Source of the DNA: Crotalaria pallida
Taxonomy: Eukaryota; Streptophyta; Magnoliopsida; Fabales; Fabaceae
Length of the DNA: 64,000 bases
Direction of reading: 5' to 3'
Assembly: GCA_037953625.1 (NCBI GenBank)
Contig: CM075654.1
Coordinates: 48,429,001-48,493,000 of the forward strand
Shown piece by piece: positions 36,201-48,223 of the stretch (the stretch's first letter is position 1; the number at the start of each line of letters is the position of its first letter). The notes beneath the pieces are model-generated. The model was given only the letters and a program-made list of their open reading frames with translations, was not told the origin of the DNA and searched no databases. The position numbers were made by a program, and so were the translations under genes.

Positions 36201-39200
36201 ATATTTTTACATGGAATAGGTGATGTGGGCATTTTCCCTGTATTTGGAAGCTGTTGCTATACTTCCCCAACTAGTACTGTTACAGAGAACTAGAAATATT
36301 GACAATTTGACAGGACAATATGTGTTTCTCCTGGGGTAAGCTATGGTCCTTTATCAGATTTTAAACATTATTATATATTTTCATGATTTCTGGGGTTCTC
36401 ATTATTGCATTAGTGTAGGAATTAGCAACTGTTATGTTTTGGAGGTGTTTCACTTACTGATCAACAGCCATAAAACTGAAAGATACCATCTTCAGTTATA
36501 TCTGTTTCATATTTTGCATGAGCATAGTAATGGTTTAATGCAAGATGAAGATGACGATTGCAACTTAAATAAAGTGCTCTTTTTCATTGAAGTCAATAAA
36601 ATGCTCTTTAAATATTGATATCACATTTTAAAAAAAAAAAAAAAAAAATCATCTCATTTCATCTGATGTATGGTACGGGTTCCATAATGGTGCTCCTAAC
36701 TTACCTAGATAGGGTGGAGCAGTTGCAGACAACGAAAATAATGAGTCTGCGGAAGTCTACATGGACCATTCGCTTCAATGTTTATTGACTTCGTTATAAA
36801 TGATCAACTAATTCGGCCTTTTATTATGATCTTGAGCTGAAAGTTTATATATGTGGGATCTAAGTTCAGGCTGATTATGGTCCCCAAGATTATACAACTA
36901 GTCTACTTAAGCCATGTGAGCTATTGTTAAAATGAAGCAACTGCAAAAATTGTGTCAGAGGGACCCTATCTGCACATTGTGTGACACATTGGTCTTATTC
37001 TTAGTACCTAAAATCTATGTCTGCGAAGGTCAGGTTTTCTTAGTTTCATCTTATCTTCTCTTTTCTTAACATATTCAACTTTTGCTGCGGCTTTGTACTA
37101 CTTCGAAGTACATATTTGATTTTTTTTTCCTTTCATTATAGCCCTTAATCATTTTTGCACGAGCCCAGAGATGATTCAATCAAAACAATAACCATAATTT
37201 CCCTAGGTTGCATGAACTGTTTGATACCCTAAGTTTTGACTTGACGCAGGATATTAACACTTCATTTCCAAGAATCAATAGGTTGATGTTCCCTATATCT
37301 CTTTTTTCTAGTAGATTTCCATGCTCATTGCATAATAGGAGTCTACGTTAGAGAGCTATCTATATATTAAAGTCACTTGGCAACTTAGTCTTCCTTTTGC
37401 TTGATTCTGTCTAAGAAGCTAGTTTGAACTCCATCCAAAATTCCTTCTGTTACTGTCAAGTGTCAACTGTATTTTTTAATTCAGGTTCCACAATTTCTTT
37501 TTCATGTGTTGAAGTGGTTCATTTCTTTTAGGCTTATTTAAGTTTTTAGTCCCTGAACTTAGGTGCTCTTTTGGAATTGGTCCTTAAACTTTTTTTTCGA
37601 TACTTTGGGTCCCTAAACTTTGCTCAAATTTTGGAAATGGTCCTTTCATCACTTAAGTAGTGATATGACCGAGAATATGCTACGTCACCTTCGTCATATC
37701 GATAGGTAACGTGTCAGATGATGCCACATGACTTTTTAAAATTAAAAAAATTCAATTTTATTAAAAATACTAAAAAATTGTATTTTTTTTTAGAGAAAAT
37801 CAAATCTTTTGATAAATTTTAAAAGAAATTATTTTTTTAATAAAAAAATCATGTAGTGTCCCGTGGTTCTACATAATACGTCACTCGTCGATATTGTGAA
37901 AGTGACGTGACATGTTGTGGGCTATATCATCACTTAAGCGACGAAAGGACCATTTCCAAATATTAAATAAAGTTCAGGGACCCAAAGCATCCGAAAAAAA
38001 AGTTTAAGGATCAATTCTAAAAGAGCACCTAAGTTCAGGGACTAAAATATTAAATAAGCCTTTCTTTTATACATAACTTCCTGTGATTTGTTCTTTATGT
38101 GACGTGTTTGTATTTGTATCACTTTGATAGTAACGGGGTCAGATGAACAGTTAGAACAGAGAAATAATAGGGGTATATAGGATTGCACTCTCTTCCTTGA
38201 TCTAAATCAGTGAGATTAATGATTCAAGACAAAACAAGAAAATACGGAGATGAAACATCTAGAATCCTGACTCTCCCACCTAATTTCCTCTCAAATCCCC
38301 CTTCCTATCAGTTAAAAGTGGAAACTCTTAACGAACAGCTGGACTGATCAGCTCTGAACTATCTGACCGACATTTTTGTTATTACAACTGTCACTAGCAC
38401 CATTTCTAGTTCTAGGCCACTGTGCCCTCATCTATTCTTCCTAATGTACACCTTCCACATTGCGGGTTGTCTACTATCACACAATTCTTATGAGCTTTTT
38501 CAATTCATTCGCAATTTTTTTTTTGAAGCATATTGATGGAAAAAAATTAATATTTATACATTTTTTGTCTGGCTAACTGCAGTGCATACAGAGCACTATA
38601 CATTCTGAACTGGATCTACCGCTACTTCACTGAGCCCCGTTTTATCCATTGGATAAGTATGATTCTCTCTTTTCTTCTGTTTTATGGTTATGATTATTTT
38701 ATGATTTTCTGCTTATTGGCAACTACATGTTCTGTTCATTAGTTACTATATGTCTTGTTGTTTTGGCCTGTGCCCCTCTTAGTTGCATATTCTCAATTTT
38801 CATACGATATGAAAATATTAAGACTCCATCTGTATTTAATTTATACTCCATTTTTTTGGAGGTTCGACAAAGTGGTGTCGACTACCTAATACAAGCTTCA
38901 GTTAGTTGTGCTATATTTACCAATATGTGTATTGACATTCTATATGTATTTATAGCATTGTGCTATATTCCTTATCATTTAAACAATTGTAATACAAGCC
39001 TTATTATGCAAGTCCTTTGAAATATTTAACAAGTCTGTCTTGAACTCGCAGCATAGAATTCGCCACAGAAGAAAATTTCCACTGTTCATGTAAACAACAT
39101 ATAACAAATAACAAATAATGTTATTTATGAAATTTGTTTCTGTTTCAAATCTTTGACATAACAATTTGGTGCTTCCATTTTTGCTTCCAATGTTTGAATA

Positions 39201-39856
39201 CCTTCATTGTTTATTGAAAATAATATATCGATATTTCTTTTTCATCGTATAGTTATTGATAATAATTTTTTTATCCAATTGTATGCTTCAAATGTTGGAG
39301 TTTCTGCTACCATTTAGCTGGTATTGATTGGTCGTATTGTCTAAAGAAAAACCATTAATAGTTTTTAAGAAGTGATAAGGAAAAGTAAACAGAAATACAT
39401 TGTCATATTTCACTTTCTTATTTGTAGTAGTACAAATGAATGAATGAATGATAACCTAAGCTGTCAATTTATTTTATTTTCTCAAATAATTTAGTGTATT
39501 TTTCCCAAACTTGTGCTGATTGGTATTCGATGAGAAAATGACCCTCATGCCCAACATTTAACCCAAACCAACCCCTTGGGAAACATGCATCATGGAAGTT
39601 GCCAAGAACAATTACATAGTATTCTGAAAATGCCATCCTGAGTCCTTTTGGTATGTTCTAATGCAGCATGGATTTCTGGCCTTGTTCAAACACTGCTCTA
39701 CGCGGACTTCTTCTATTACTATTTCCAAAGGTGAATAAATTGTCCCATTTTTCAGGTCTATGTTATTTATTTTAACATGTTCATCTGAGTTTTGAGTATT
39801 TAAAAATTGTGCCATGCAGTTGGAAGAACAACCAAAAGCTTCATCTGCCGGCATGA
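33211..39856 (+). CDS. ERD2: ER lumen protein-retaining receptor (K/HDEL receptor), six exons
   Basis: The receptor binds the C-terminal K/HDEL signal of escaped ER proteins in the Golgi and returns them to the ER in COPI vesicles. Exons: 33211-33301, 35814-36079, 36220-36335, 38583-38656, 39667-39730, 39820-39856; all introns are GT-AG and keep frame, giving 215 residues, the normal family length. Recognisable stretches are the start MNIFRLAGDMTHLASVLVLL, then SLKTQELYA, YNTTMKLIFLGSS, RNIDNLTGQYVF, LYILNWIYRYF, YADFFYYYF and the C-terminal HLPA. The family has seven membrane segments; hydrophobic runs fit this. Introns 1 and 3 (2.5 and 2.2 kb) each hold a small transposon. No defect is seen, so the gene is probably functional, and it is the only intact cellular gene I find in the window. 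Confidence 0.96.
35286..35545. mobile_element. hAT-like non-autonomous element (260 bp) in ERD2 intron 1
   Basis: Ends are CAGGGACAGATCC and GGCTTCCCTG, with imperfect terminal complementarity. Flanking 8-bp duplications TAGCCAGA (35278-35285) and TAGCCTGA (35546-35553) match at 7 of 8. The GGGAGG/CCCTCCCC region near the right end is typical of a widespread plant hAT-derived family. It lies about 270 bp before exon 2. Confidence 0.75.
37531..38060. mobile_element. Mutator-like MITE (530 bp) in ERD2 intron 3
   Basis: Long terminal inverted repeats of roughly 150 bp (GGCTTATTTAAGTTTTTAGT against its complement at the right end, with indels) are bounded by a perfect 9-bp duplication TTTCTTTTA (37522-37530 and 38061-38069). 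A 9-bp TSD with long TIRs indicates the Mutator superfamily. The TIRs contain the phrase 'ggtcc-tta-aac', which recurs widely in the genomes of legumes and other dicots. No coding sequence. Confidence 0.9.
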
Positions 39857-40704
39857 GTGTATCCTCTGAAGTTCTTGAAAAGCAAGGTTCTTATGTGGAC
39901 AATTAACAGTGAGCAGAGAGGATCCATGTATTTGTCAGGACATAGTGGTTTCTGAATTATGATTCCATATATGTTCTTTCTTGCTCCCTCAAATACTACT
40001 GTTCTAATTGGTGGGAAGATTGTTAGTCAAAAATACATTTTGAGATTGTAGTCATGCAATTTTAACTTGAAAAAAGTATTGAGATATATATGGAGATACA
40101 AAGCTTGCTTCAATCCCTCCCTTTTGCTTTGTTCCACACCTCAAGTGCGTGTTGCTAAAGATCATGGAACTTCAGTTGTTATGGTTTCCATGGTAAAGAG
40201 TTGGTATCTGTGATGGTGTACTCTGATTAGGCTCAGAGTTTGTTGGAAGTAGACTCAGTTCTGGGGTCTATTGCATAAGACAAACGAAGCAACATGATAA
40301 TTTCAGACTATAATTTTTATCTTTAAAATCAAACTTGATAGTGTTCCATGTTGGTTTGACAGTAGCAGGGTTTGATTCCTACCTACGTTTTCCATCCCAA
40401 TTCCCTCCCCTGACCTCAATCCTCTCCTCCTCAGGGTCTTATTAAGGGGTCATTTTGTGGGGCCTCGTTACCAAGCTCACAAGGTGGGTCTAAGCTTTAA
40501 AGAAAAGCTTGATAGTGATATTAGTTAATATATTTTATTAAGTGAACAACAGAAAAGATGATACAGATAATGAAAGAAGAAAATAATAGGGTTGTGAAAC
40601 CCTAGCAGAGCAGTGACAGAATATTCTAGAACACAATTGGGAGAGCAATGCTCAAATTTTCTCATTAATTTTCAGAATAGTAAAGTGCAATAGCTTAAGT
40701 ACAC
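39857..40704. other. ERD2 3' UTR and intergenic DNA
   Basis: The first few hundred bases are presumably the ERD2 3' UTR; no clear AATAAA signal decides its end. No further gene is seen. Confidence 0.5.
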
Positions 40705-41393
40705 GAGTTTTGAATTACGGATCCCAAAGTCGAGATTTTGGTCCCCATTTCACTTTTTCATGGACAAAAATGTCTCTCTCATGTTAATTTTTCCATCTCC
40801 TAGAAGACAGAATTTTTCCGTCTCCTTCATCACGGAATTTTTCCATGTACACCTTTAGAACTGATGGACAGGTATTGATAAGTTCTCACTCTATAAAGTT
40901 TCCTCGGGAAACACAAACCTGACTGCAACGTTTGATAATGAACAACTTCAAGTTAGGGGTGGATGTGGTTAGTGCTCACAATCTACTACCTAAAGATGGA
41001 CAGGGTTCATCCAGTTCCTTTGTGGAACTTTTCTTTGATGGCCAGAAGTACCGTACCACAATCAAGGAAAGGGATCTCAATCCTGTTTGCTAAACTCGTT
41101 CTGCTATTATTTTAGCTATTGATAAAGAAGAGGAGATAAACATCCCGGGAAGGGTGTAAAGTTGCAAGGGTAAGATCATAGTACATCGGTGCTTTTCAGT
41201 TACGAAGCAGCTTCAATGGTGGAATATATATAACTTCGTCTACACAAAGACGGAAAAATTCCGTGGATAATGTCTGTTTGAAAATTTCGTCTGTTGAAAG
41301 ACGGAAAAATTAACATGGGGAGTGACATTTTTATCCATGAAAAAGTGAAATGGAGGCCAAAATCTCGACTTTGGGGGCTGAAATTCAAAACTC
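40705..41393. mobile_element. Terminal-inverted-repeat element carrying a gene fragment (Pack-MULE-like)
   Basis: Left arm from GAGTTTTGAATT (40705) and right arm ending AATTCAAAACTC (41393) are inverted copies over about 130 bp, including CCCAAAGTCGAGATTTTGG and TTTCACTTTTTCATGGA. A second inverted block with ACGGAATTTTTCC lies inside. The central 200-300 bp is unlike the arms and holds a C2-domain gene fragment. Long TIRs around a captured cellular fragment fit a Pack-MULE, but I find no convincing 9-bp TSD, so the superfamily is uncertain. Confidence 0.7.
40938..41093 (+). pseudogene. MCTP/FTIP-type C2-domain fragment captured in a TIR element
   Basis: Fifty-one codons from ATG to TAA read FKLGVDVVSAHNLLPKDGQG, then SSSFVELFFDGQKYRT, then ERDLNPVC and a stop. 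This is the start of a C2 domain as found at the N-terminus of plant multiple C2 and transmembrane proteins (QUIRKY/FTIP type), which act in membrane tethering and plasmodesmal trafficking. The normal NPVW-N-E continuation is lost: Trp reads Cys (TGG to TGC) and a stop follows. The full protein would be near 1000 residues, so this is a small captured piece. It is not expected to make an active protein. Confidence 0.75.
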
Positions 41394-41654
41394 ATTTCAG
41401 TTGGATGGTTTTCGAACCCTTTTTCAGTTTTTGAACACCCACACCCACCCCACCCCCAAAAAAAAAGAAAACTTTTCTTTTAAAAAAGAACTAGTCTTTG
41501 AACGTCCTATTTTTAGTTTTTGACCTTTAAAAAAAAACTCAAAATATCCCAATTTCCAATACTCGTATACAAACTTTAAACAAAAATTCATTCATAATGC
41601 ATGTAATAGTAAGTTGAATAGTGAGGGTATGAATAAAAAAATGTATGCAAAATG

Positions 41655-41940
41655 ACCCCAATCTTATTAGACATTAAAATCATCAGATTTGTTAATGAAC
41701 TTCTGGAACAACTTTTAAAGTAAAAATGTACGTATGTAAGTAAGCTTTTCCCAACCCGAGCTTACTTGACATTCAAAATCATCAGACATGTTTTTGAACT
41801 CCTAGGTCAGCATATGAAGTAAAAAAATGTATATATGTTGTCCCTAAATTTATCGTACATTAAAATTGCTATATTTGTTCTTAAGCTTCTATGTCAACTT
41901 GTGAAGTAAAGATGTATGTAAGATGAACCAAAACTTATTG
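41655..41940. repeat. Three degenerate ~95-bp tandem repeats
   Basis: Units start near 41660, 41760 and 41852. Each runs GACATT-AAAATC..., a TTTGTT...AACTTCT/CTCCT stretch, AAAGTAAAAATGTA-TATGT, then AACC/CCAA. They are too diverged for a recent array; origin unknown. Confidence 0.55.
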
Positions 41941-42722
41941 GATAGTAAGAAGTGATTGAGTAGTTAGTCAGAGTTTTAGAGAATGACAGAGGAATTGAAA
42001 AAAAAAAGAGGGGGGGGGGGGGAGGGGAGGGTATTTTAGGGCTTTTAAAAAAACAGGAGCCCAAAACTAAAGAGGGTTCAAAAACTAGTCCATTTTTATA
42101 ACTATTCCAAAACACTCCCATTTCGTTTTTATGGGTCAATGTATGCATAAAAATACTTTTTTTTTAAAAAAAAAGAAAATAGGTTAAGGTCATGACTCTC
42201 TTCGCAATCCAAACCTAAAATTTAAAATAAAAATTAGGTCAGTATCATGAACAACGTTCACAACCAAAGGTCGGGCATGGAAAGTAATAGAACATGAATG
42301 CATTATCAACCACGATTTATACTTGTAAAACACAAATTCTCTACCCTAAACCTTGAACTAAAATCCCAAACTTGAAAGATATGAATTATTACCTTTGTCA
42401 ATGTCAAATTCCAGAGAATGAGATGAGGGAGGGGAAAAATAGGGTGCGAATTGCTCGAGTTGGAGTGAGTGATGCATGTGCATGTGTATTTGAAAAGAAG
42501 AAAGGTGAAGGGAGGAATGAGGTGGGGTGGACAGTGGGGTGGACATGTGGGTGAGGAGTGGAGTGCATGTATGTTTACTGAGTGGGGTAGGACGCGTGAG
42601 AGGGGAGAAAGGAATGGGTTAGTTGGAGTTTTTTGGTGTATGGGTATTTTAGGTTTTTCATTCTCAAAGTGGGGTGTGGCGAGGTGTTAAAATCCTATCT
42701 CATTTCATTTTTTTTTGTCACG

Positions 42723-42769
<47 letters not shown>
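41941..42769. other. Intergenic DNA with G-run and (TA)n
   Basis: A run of G residues is at about 42012-42028 and an uninterrupted (AT/TA)n tract at about 42726-42765, next to the insertion point of E. A purine-rich stretch (42415-42690) is unassigned. No gene recognised. Confidence 0.55.
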
Positions 42770-43068
42770 CTAACTGTAACACCTAGGATTTTTACCCTTA
42801 ATTTCCCCTTATGATAAAATACGGACTTGAAAATTCCTTTTTAATTTATGAAAATCAACCGTCAAACAGACGGAGTTTTGTTTGTTTTTCGGACTATTCC
42901 AAAATTCAACCTGTGGTAAACAATTTTAATTAAACAACCAATAGTCAGCAGGGCTTCAGATTATATATATATATATATATAAGTCATATCAAGGCCCTAT
43001 GGGCTCCAAGTATATCAGAGTATCAAAAACATAATAACTTCTCAAAACAGAGTGTCCTAAGCCTCACT

Positions 43069-43111
<43 letters not shown>

Positions 43112-43499
43112 TTAACATCAAAATAAAGTAGGAGGCTTAGGTCTATAATATACTCTAATCCCCAATAACAACCCTACTCTCCCTGTAAGGGAAAGTACTC
43201 CTGCTCGGCCGGGGGCTGTGCCAACTCAATCTCCGTACCTGAAAAATGTTAAGGGAGTGAGCATTGCACATGAAATAAAAAGCAGTTTCTAACTAGACAT
43301 AACAACCCACTAGGTCAAACACAATTAGCAAATAAGCATATATTCACATATTGCACACCATACTCATTTCATTATTTCCATACTCATTATTCATTCCAAA
43401 TATCCATTTTCATTATTCATTTCAACATCCATTTTCATTATTCATTTCAACATCCGTTTCCTTTACTTTTTATTCTTTTCACATACTTACTTTATTTCG

Positions 43500-43900
43500 G
43501 TACATCACCTCAAATCAGAGGCCAATGTACAAATTTTCATTCAACACATTTATCACCTCAACACAGAGGCCCTCATACTTTTCCTTATTTAAATTATGTG
43601 TCCCTCAGGTCAGAGGTCAACACTCCAATTCTTAATTCACGGTGTGTCTCTCAGGTCATAGGTCAACACACCAATACACATTTCATCCGGTGTCCCTCAG
43701 GTCAGAGGTCAACACACTATCGTACTTCACCTCCACGCAGGAAGGTACCTCATACAATTGGCCTATGGGTACTTCACCTCCACACCGGAAGGTACCCCAT
43801 ACCATTGTACTTCACCTCCACACCGGAAGGTACCTCATACAATTTGGCCTGGTGGTACTTCACCTCCACATAGGAAGGTACCTCATACCACCACATAGGT
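43500..43900 (-). repeat. Hairpin and minisatellite zone in E left LTR
   Basis: In plus coordinates: GTACAT...CCTC-AAATCA-GAGG...ATGTAC (43500-43530), GTGT...CCTC-AGGTCA-GAGG...ACAC (43598-43623 and 43690-43715), and GGTGTGT...ACACACC (43641-43672). Four units of GTACTTCACCTCCAC...GGAAGGTAC then follow from 43722. Inner CCTC/GAGG is constant while the outer stem differs and remains paired. Confidence 0.8.
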
Positions 43901-45210
43901 TATACTAAAACATCATTTTCATTATCAACAATTCATTACAAATTTCCTCACATCAGAAGCCAAATCATACTTTCATCTTCTTACACAAACCATTATAACA
44001 CATACATTTACTCATTCATACGATATCCACATTCAATTCCCATACCCATCATCAAATCTTTCCCAAATAGCCATCATGTTATTAACTAAGCATACACAGT
44101 ACCATTAATCACATTTTCTCATGCTCATTGGTCATGCCTTATACTCATAATTATTAGTCATTTTACCACTTGGTGGTCAACCTTATCCATACACCACATA
44201 CTCATTTTAAACATTTCGTCACATAATTAACATCATCATTTCACATTTAATTTTACATTTAATTATTTGTTTCTCATTTCCACCTTTATGCACATTTAGC
44301 AATTAGTGTACAAATATATTCCACCAAAACATACATATCATCATCTTGTCATAATTTTACTTTTACACCACATATAATCATTTCCATTCCAGTTTCTTCC
44401 TTTATTAATTTATTCCATAACACATACACATATTTGCAATAGCAGTCAATTATCATTTAATGCAAATCTTTACAATTAAAATCAATAATCATAGATTTCA
44501 TTTATGTTAACTTCACTATCATATTACCCAATTCCTCTTGCACTTCTTTGTAATCACTAACCAAGTTTCAATTGTCAATTAATTCATTTTCATATCATGG
44601 AGTTCTCTTTTCCTAGTCTTTACGTTCAACATCATACATATTTAATTAGTTAGAATTTTATATTCAATAACCTAGGATTTTATAATCTAATTTTCTCCCC
44701 TAACACATAACCCTAACAAATCATTATATACTAACTAGAACTCACTCCCTAGAACAAGGCAAAGCCCACCCCCTTACCTCAAACACTTGGAGATAAGGTG
44801 ATTTTGCTTGCTCCAAGCTTGAAAGTCTTGCCACCAATTGAGTTAGAATCCAAAGGAAGAGGGAGGAACCTAATACAATGGGTATAAAAAACAAATTGTT
44901 AAGCTTTAACCATAAGCTTGGAGAAATTCATGAACCAAACTAGAGTTCCCTAGGTGGAAGATTGAAAACTCCAAGGGAGCAAGAGAGAGAGAGAATCGAA
45001 CCAAAAGAGAGAGAAAGAGGAAATTAAGAACTTGGGCACTTACTTGGAGTGAAGAAGGAAGAGATTTGTTGATGGAATGAAGAAATCCCACTTGTTCTTG
45101 GTGGATTTGATGATGGAGAATGGAACCCTAGAGGAGAGAGAAAGAGTGGTTCGAATTTGGAAAGAAAAGAACGTGTGTTTTGCCTTTATTTTTTTCCTCA
45201 GCAGCAGTAC

Positions 45211-45302
45211 TTAGTCAATTAAGAGGTGATTAAGAGGCGATTAAGACTTTTCACTCAATCTGACGTTAATCGATTAAATTGCAGCTTAATCGATTAAGCT
45301 GC
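45211..45302 (-). promoter_or_regulatory. Palindrome pair at 20-bp pitch in U3 of E left LTR
   Basis: TTAATCGATTAA occurs at 45266-45277 and 45286-45297, starts exactly 20 bp apart. The second lies in a perfect 22-bp palindrome (45281-45302). A mutated third copy is at 45211-45222. They lie about 290-320 bp from the LTR start on the element strand and about 75-110 bp upstream of a TATA-like AATAAAGG (45184-45190 complement). A protein-binding role is inference. Confidence 0.6.
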
Positions 45303-45586
45303 ACAATTTTGCAGTATCCAGATTTTGAAAGGCCATAACTTCTTCGTTACCCTTTGGATCTTCCCCAAATTTTAAAACAAGCTTCCCTACATACTAATCT
45401 TCACATCCAACAGTGAAATTTGTGTTTAGAGTTGTAAATCTTTTATTTTAAATTTCTTAATATCCTATGTTATTAATCCTAAAACAAGCTTTCAATCCAC
45501 TATTTTTAACTCAATATCATTATTTCCTTCACTCTAAGCTTGACCTAATCATCAATTATACTAGGAATTAAATTTGGGATGTTACA

Positions 45587-45601
45587 ATCCTCCCCCACTT
45601 A
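45587..45601 (-). promoter_or_regulatory. Polypurine tract of element E
   Basis: On the minus strand AAGTGGGGGAGGAT runs into the LTR start TGTAACATCCC. It fixes the element's orientation together with the primer site at 47067. Confidence 0.88.
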
Positions 45602-47053
45602 TTGGAATTTCGCCCCCGAAATTCCGTTAGGTTCAGTAAATGGAGAATCACCCCGGTGATAGGACTTGCGATTCCTATCTTTAATTCCCTTTGGTTTCTT
45701 TCGTCAGTCTTTTGATTTGCCCTTACCTAGACAGAATTTAAATTAGGGTAGGAAGTGCTCCCCCACTTGGCATCGACTTACCCAATTACCGCTATGCTAA
45801 AGGATGTGGGATCGGGTGAATCCGCCTCCGATCGTCCTTTGGATAGATGTAAGACAGGTGTTGCATTAGCTAGAAACGGGAAAACTCGCAATATTTAGCA
45901 TTCCGGAATAGTTTTAGAATCTTTCCCAGAATAGATACCCTGGGATCGTGGCATGCGAAGATTTTTGTAGGATAGAACGCCTTAGAGTTTGTCTCCTCAC
46001 AAGGATTGACTAGCACCTGTAAGATTTAGAACCTTTCAAAAACACAAGCATTCATGAACAAGAAGCACCCCAAAAGGTTAAGAGTTTCCCCCCAATGCTT
46101 AGTTGATTAAAGCAAACACAATTCCTACTAAATGCTCCACAATCAACTTCTTCCATGAATCGATTAAAAAGAATAGGAAGGAAGAAGTCCACATTAGTTC
46201 CAAGATTTACTCAACTACCAAAGGTGAAGGGTACGACAACTTGCCGTTGGTTGGGTCAATTATCAAGATTGTTTGGTCTTAACGCAAGGATTTTAAAAAT
46301 TTGGCACAACCGGCTATTCTTATGAATGGTTATCTAAGAACCGGGAAAAAGATTCGAAGAAAATGTCAAATTGTTCAAGATCGGTTTGGTGGATATAATG
46401 GTTAAGAATAATTTCTGTAGAGTTTTCTTAACTAATCCTAGGATTCAGCATTTAGCTACACTACTTTGGTTGTCTATTTTCACTTTAGAGGTTACAATGA
46501 TAGCATTTATTGATAGATGCAAGAATTGAGGTGATCAATCCCAACCTCACGTCTACCAACTTCTGTCAATGATGTCATCATTTAACAAATGCAAGGATTA
46601 GAGTGATCAGTTCTAACCTTACATTACATCAAATAACAACATCATAACATAGTATTGGTCACTTGGTACTAGAATTCTCAAACTTAAGAATTCTTTCTAA
46701 GGTCTTTCATATGTTATCTATAAGAACAGGATTGTATTTGGAAAGGCAAATCCAAAGTGTTTTAAACACTTCTATCCTAAAACATTACTAGTTCAATATT
46801 TAGCTAACAGAAGAGCAAACTAACTTCACAACTTCGAATTTAAAAGCACTTCGTATGGACTTGCCAAACGTTAGTTACCTGCAACCATATCAGCTGCTTA
46901 GCCAGAGTGAACAGACCAATAAGACTCAAATACTAAGTAAATACATAGTACTATAATTATCTTATTATAATCCTAAACTATTACTATGAGCATCAATTAC
47001 TCGCTAGGTGAGTAATCATTTGGAGTTTGTACAACTCCAAGGCCGAGGAGAAA
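45602..47053 (-). other. Element E internal region, non-coding
   Basis: About 1.45 kb without a readable gag or pol domain on either strand. The box next to the purine tract (GGGGGCGAAATTCCAATAAG on the minus strand) is the usual sequence before a gypsy 3' LTR. As in A, only the cis-acting ends seem to be kept. Confidence 0.7.
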
Positions 47054-47067
47054 CTGCTCTGATACCA
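47054..47067 (-). promoter_or_regulatory. Primer-binding site of element E (tRNA-Met type)
   Basis: Minus strand reads TGGTATCAGAGCAG starting four bases inside the right LTR. This is the initiator tRNA-Met complement. Confidence 0.92.
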
Positions 47068-47396
47068 TAAATGTAACACCTAGGATTTTTACCCTTAATT
47101 TCCCCTTATGATAAAATACGGACTTGAAAATTCCTTTTTAATTTATGAAAATCAACCGTCAAACGGACGGAGTTTTGTTTGTTTTTCGGACTATTCCAAA
47201 ATTCAACCTGTGGTAAACAATTTTAATTAAACAACCAATAGCCAGCAGGGCTTCAGATTATATATATATATATATATAAGTCATATCAAGGCCCTATGGG
47301 CTCCAAGTATATCAGAGTATGAGCGGAAGTGCTAAGTTTGAATATCAAAAACCAAAACATAATAACTTCTCAAAACAGAGTGTCCTAAGCCTCACT

Positions 47397-47431
<35 letters not shown>

Positions 47432-47819
47432 TTAACATCAAAATAAAGTAGGAGGCTTAGGTCTATAATATACTCTAATCCCCAATAACAACCCTACACT
47501 CCCTGTAAGGGAAAGTACTCCTGCTCGGCCGGGGGCTGTGCCAACTCAATCTCCGTACCTGAAAAATGTTAAGGGAGTGAGCATTGCACATGAAATAGAA
47601 AGCAGTTTCTAACTAGACATAACAACCCACTAGGTCAAACACAATTAGCAAATAAGCATATATTCACATATTGCACACCATACTCATTTCATTATTTCCA
47701 TACTCATTATTCATTCCAAATATCCATTTTCATTATTCATTTCAACATCCATTTTCATTATTCATTTCAACATCTGTTTCCTTTACTTTTTATTCTTTTC
47801 ACATACTTACTTTATTTCG

Positions 47820-48223
47820 GTACATCACCTCAAATCAGAGGCCAATGTACAAATTTTCATTCAACACATTTATCACCTCAACACAGAGGCCCTCATACTT
47901 TTCCTTATTTAAATTATGTGTCCCTCAGGTCAGAGGTCAACACTCCAATTTCTTAATTCACGGTGTGTCTCTCAGGTCATAGGTCAACACACCAATACAC
48001 ATTTCATCCGGTGTCCCTCAGGTCAGAGGTCAACACACTATCGTACTTCACCTCCACGCAGGAAGGTACCTCATACAATTGGCCTATGGGTACTTCACCT
48101 CCACACCGGAAGGTACCCCATACCATTGTACTTCACCTCCACACCGGAAGGTACCTCATACAATTTGGCCTGGTGGTACTTCACCTCCACATAGGAAGGT
48201 ACCTCATACCACCACATAGGTTA
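47820..48223 (-). repeat. Hairpin and minisatellite zone in E right LTR
   Basis: Near-identical to 43500-43900, offset about 4320 bp; stems and cores are the same in both LTRs, as expected from a single recent insertion. Confidence 0.8.

Larger units (their letters stand above)
42775..45586 (-). repeat. Element E 3' LTR (left copy)
   Basis: Read on the minus strand it begins TGTAACATCCCAAATTTAAT and ends ATCCTAGGTGTTACA. It contains, in plus coordinates, (TA)n tracts at 42962-42980 and 43074-43107, the hairpin/minisatellite zone 43500-43900 and palindromes at 45211-45302. Compared with the right copy it lacks 25 bp (present at 47321-47345) between short TAT repeats, and 6 bp nearby. Confidence 0.93.

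Noticed and set aside
40705..41393. 9-bp TSD for the C2-fragment element
   Set aside because: The flanks TTAAGTACAC and ATTTCAGTTG do not match, so a Mutator assignment could not be confirmed.
42358..42690. Possible small gene in the purine-rich stretch right of the G-run
   Set aside because: Short frames on both strands, no splice signals or recognisable protein; base composition explains them.
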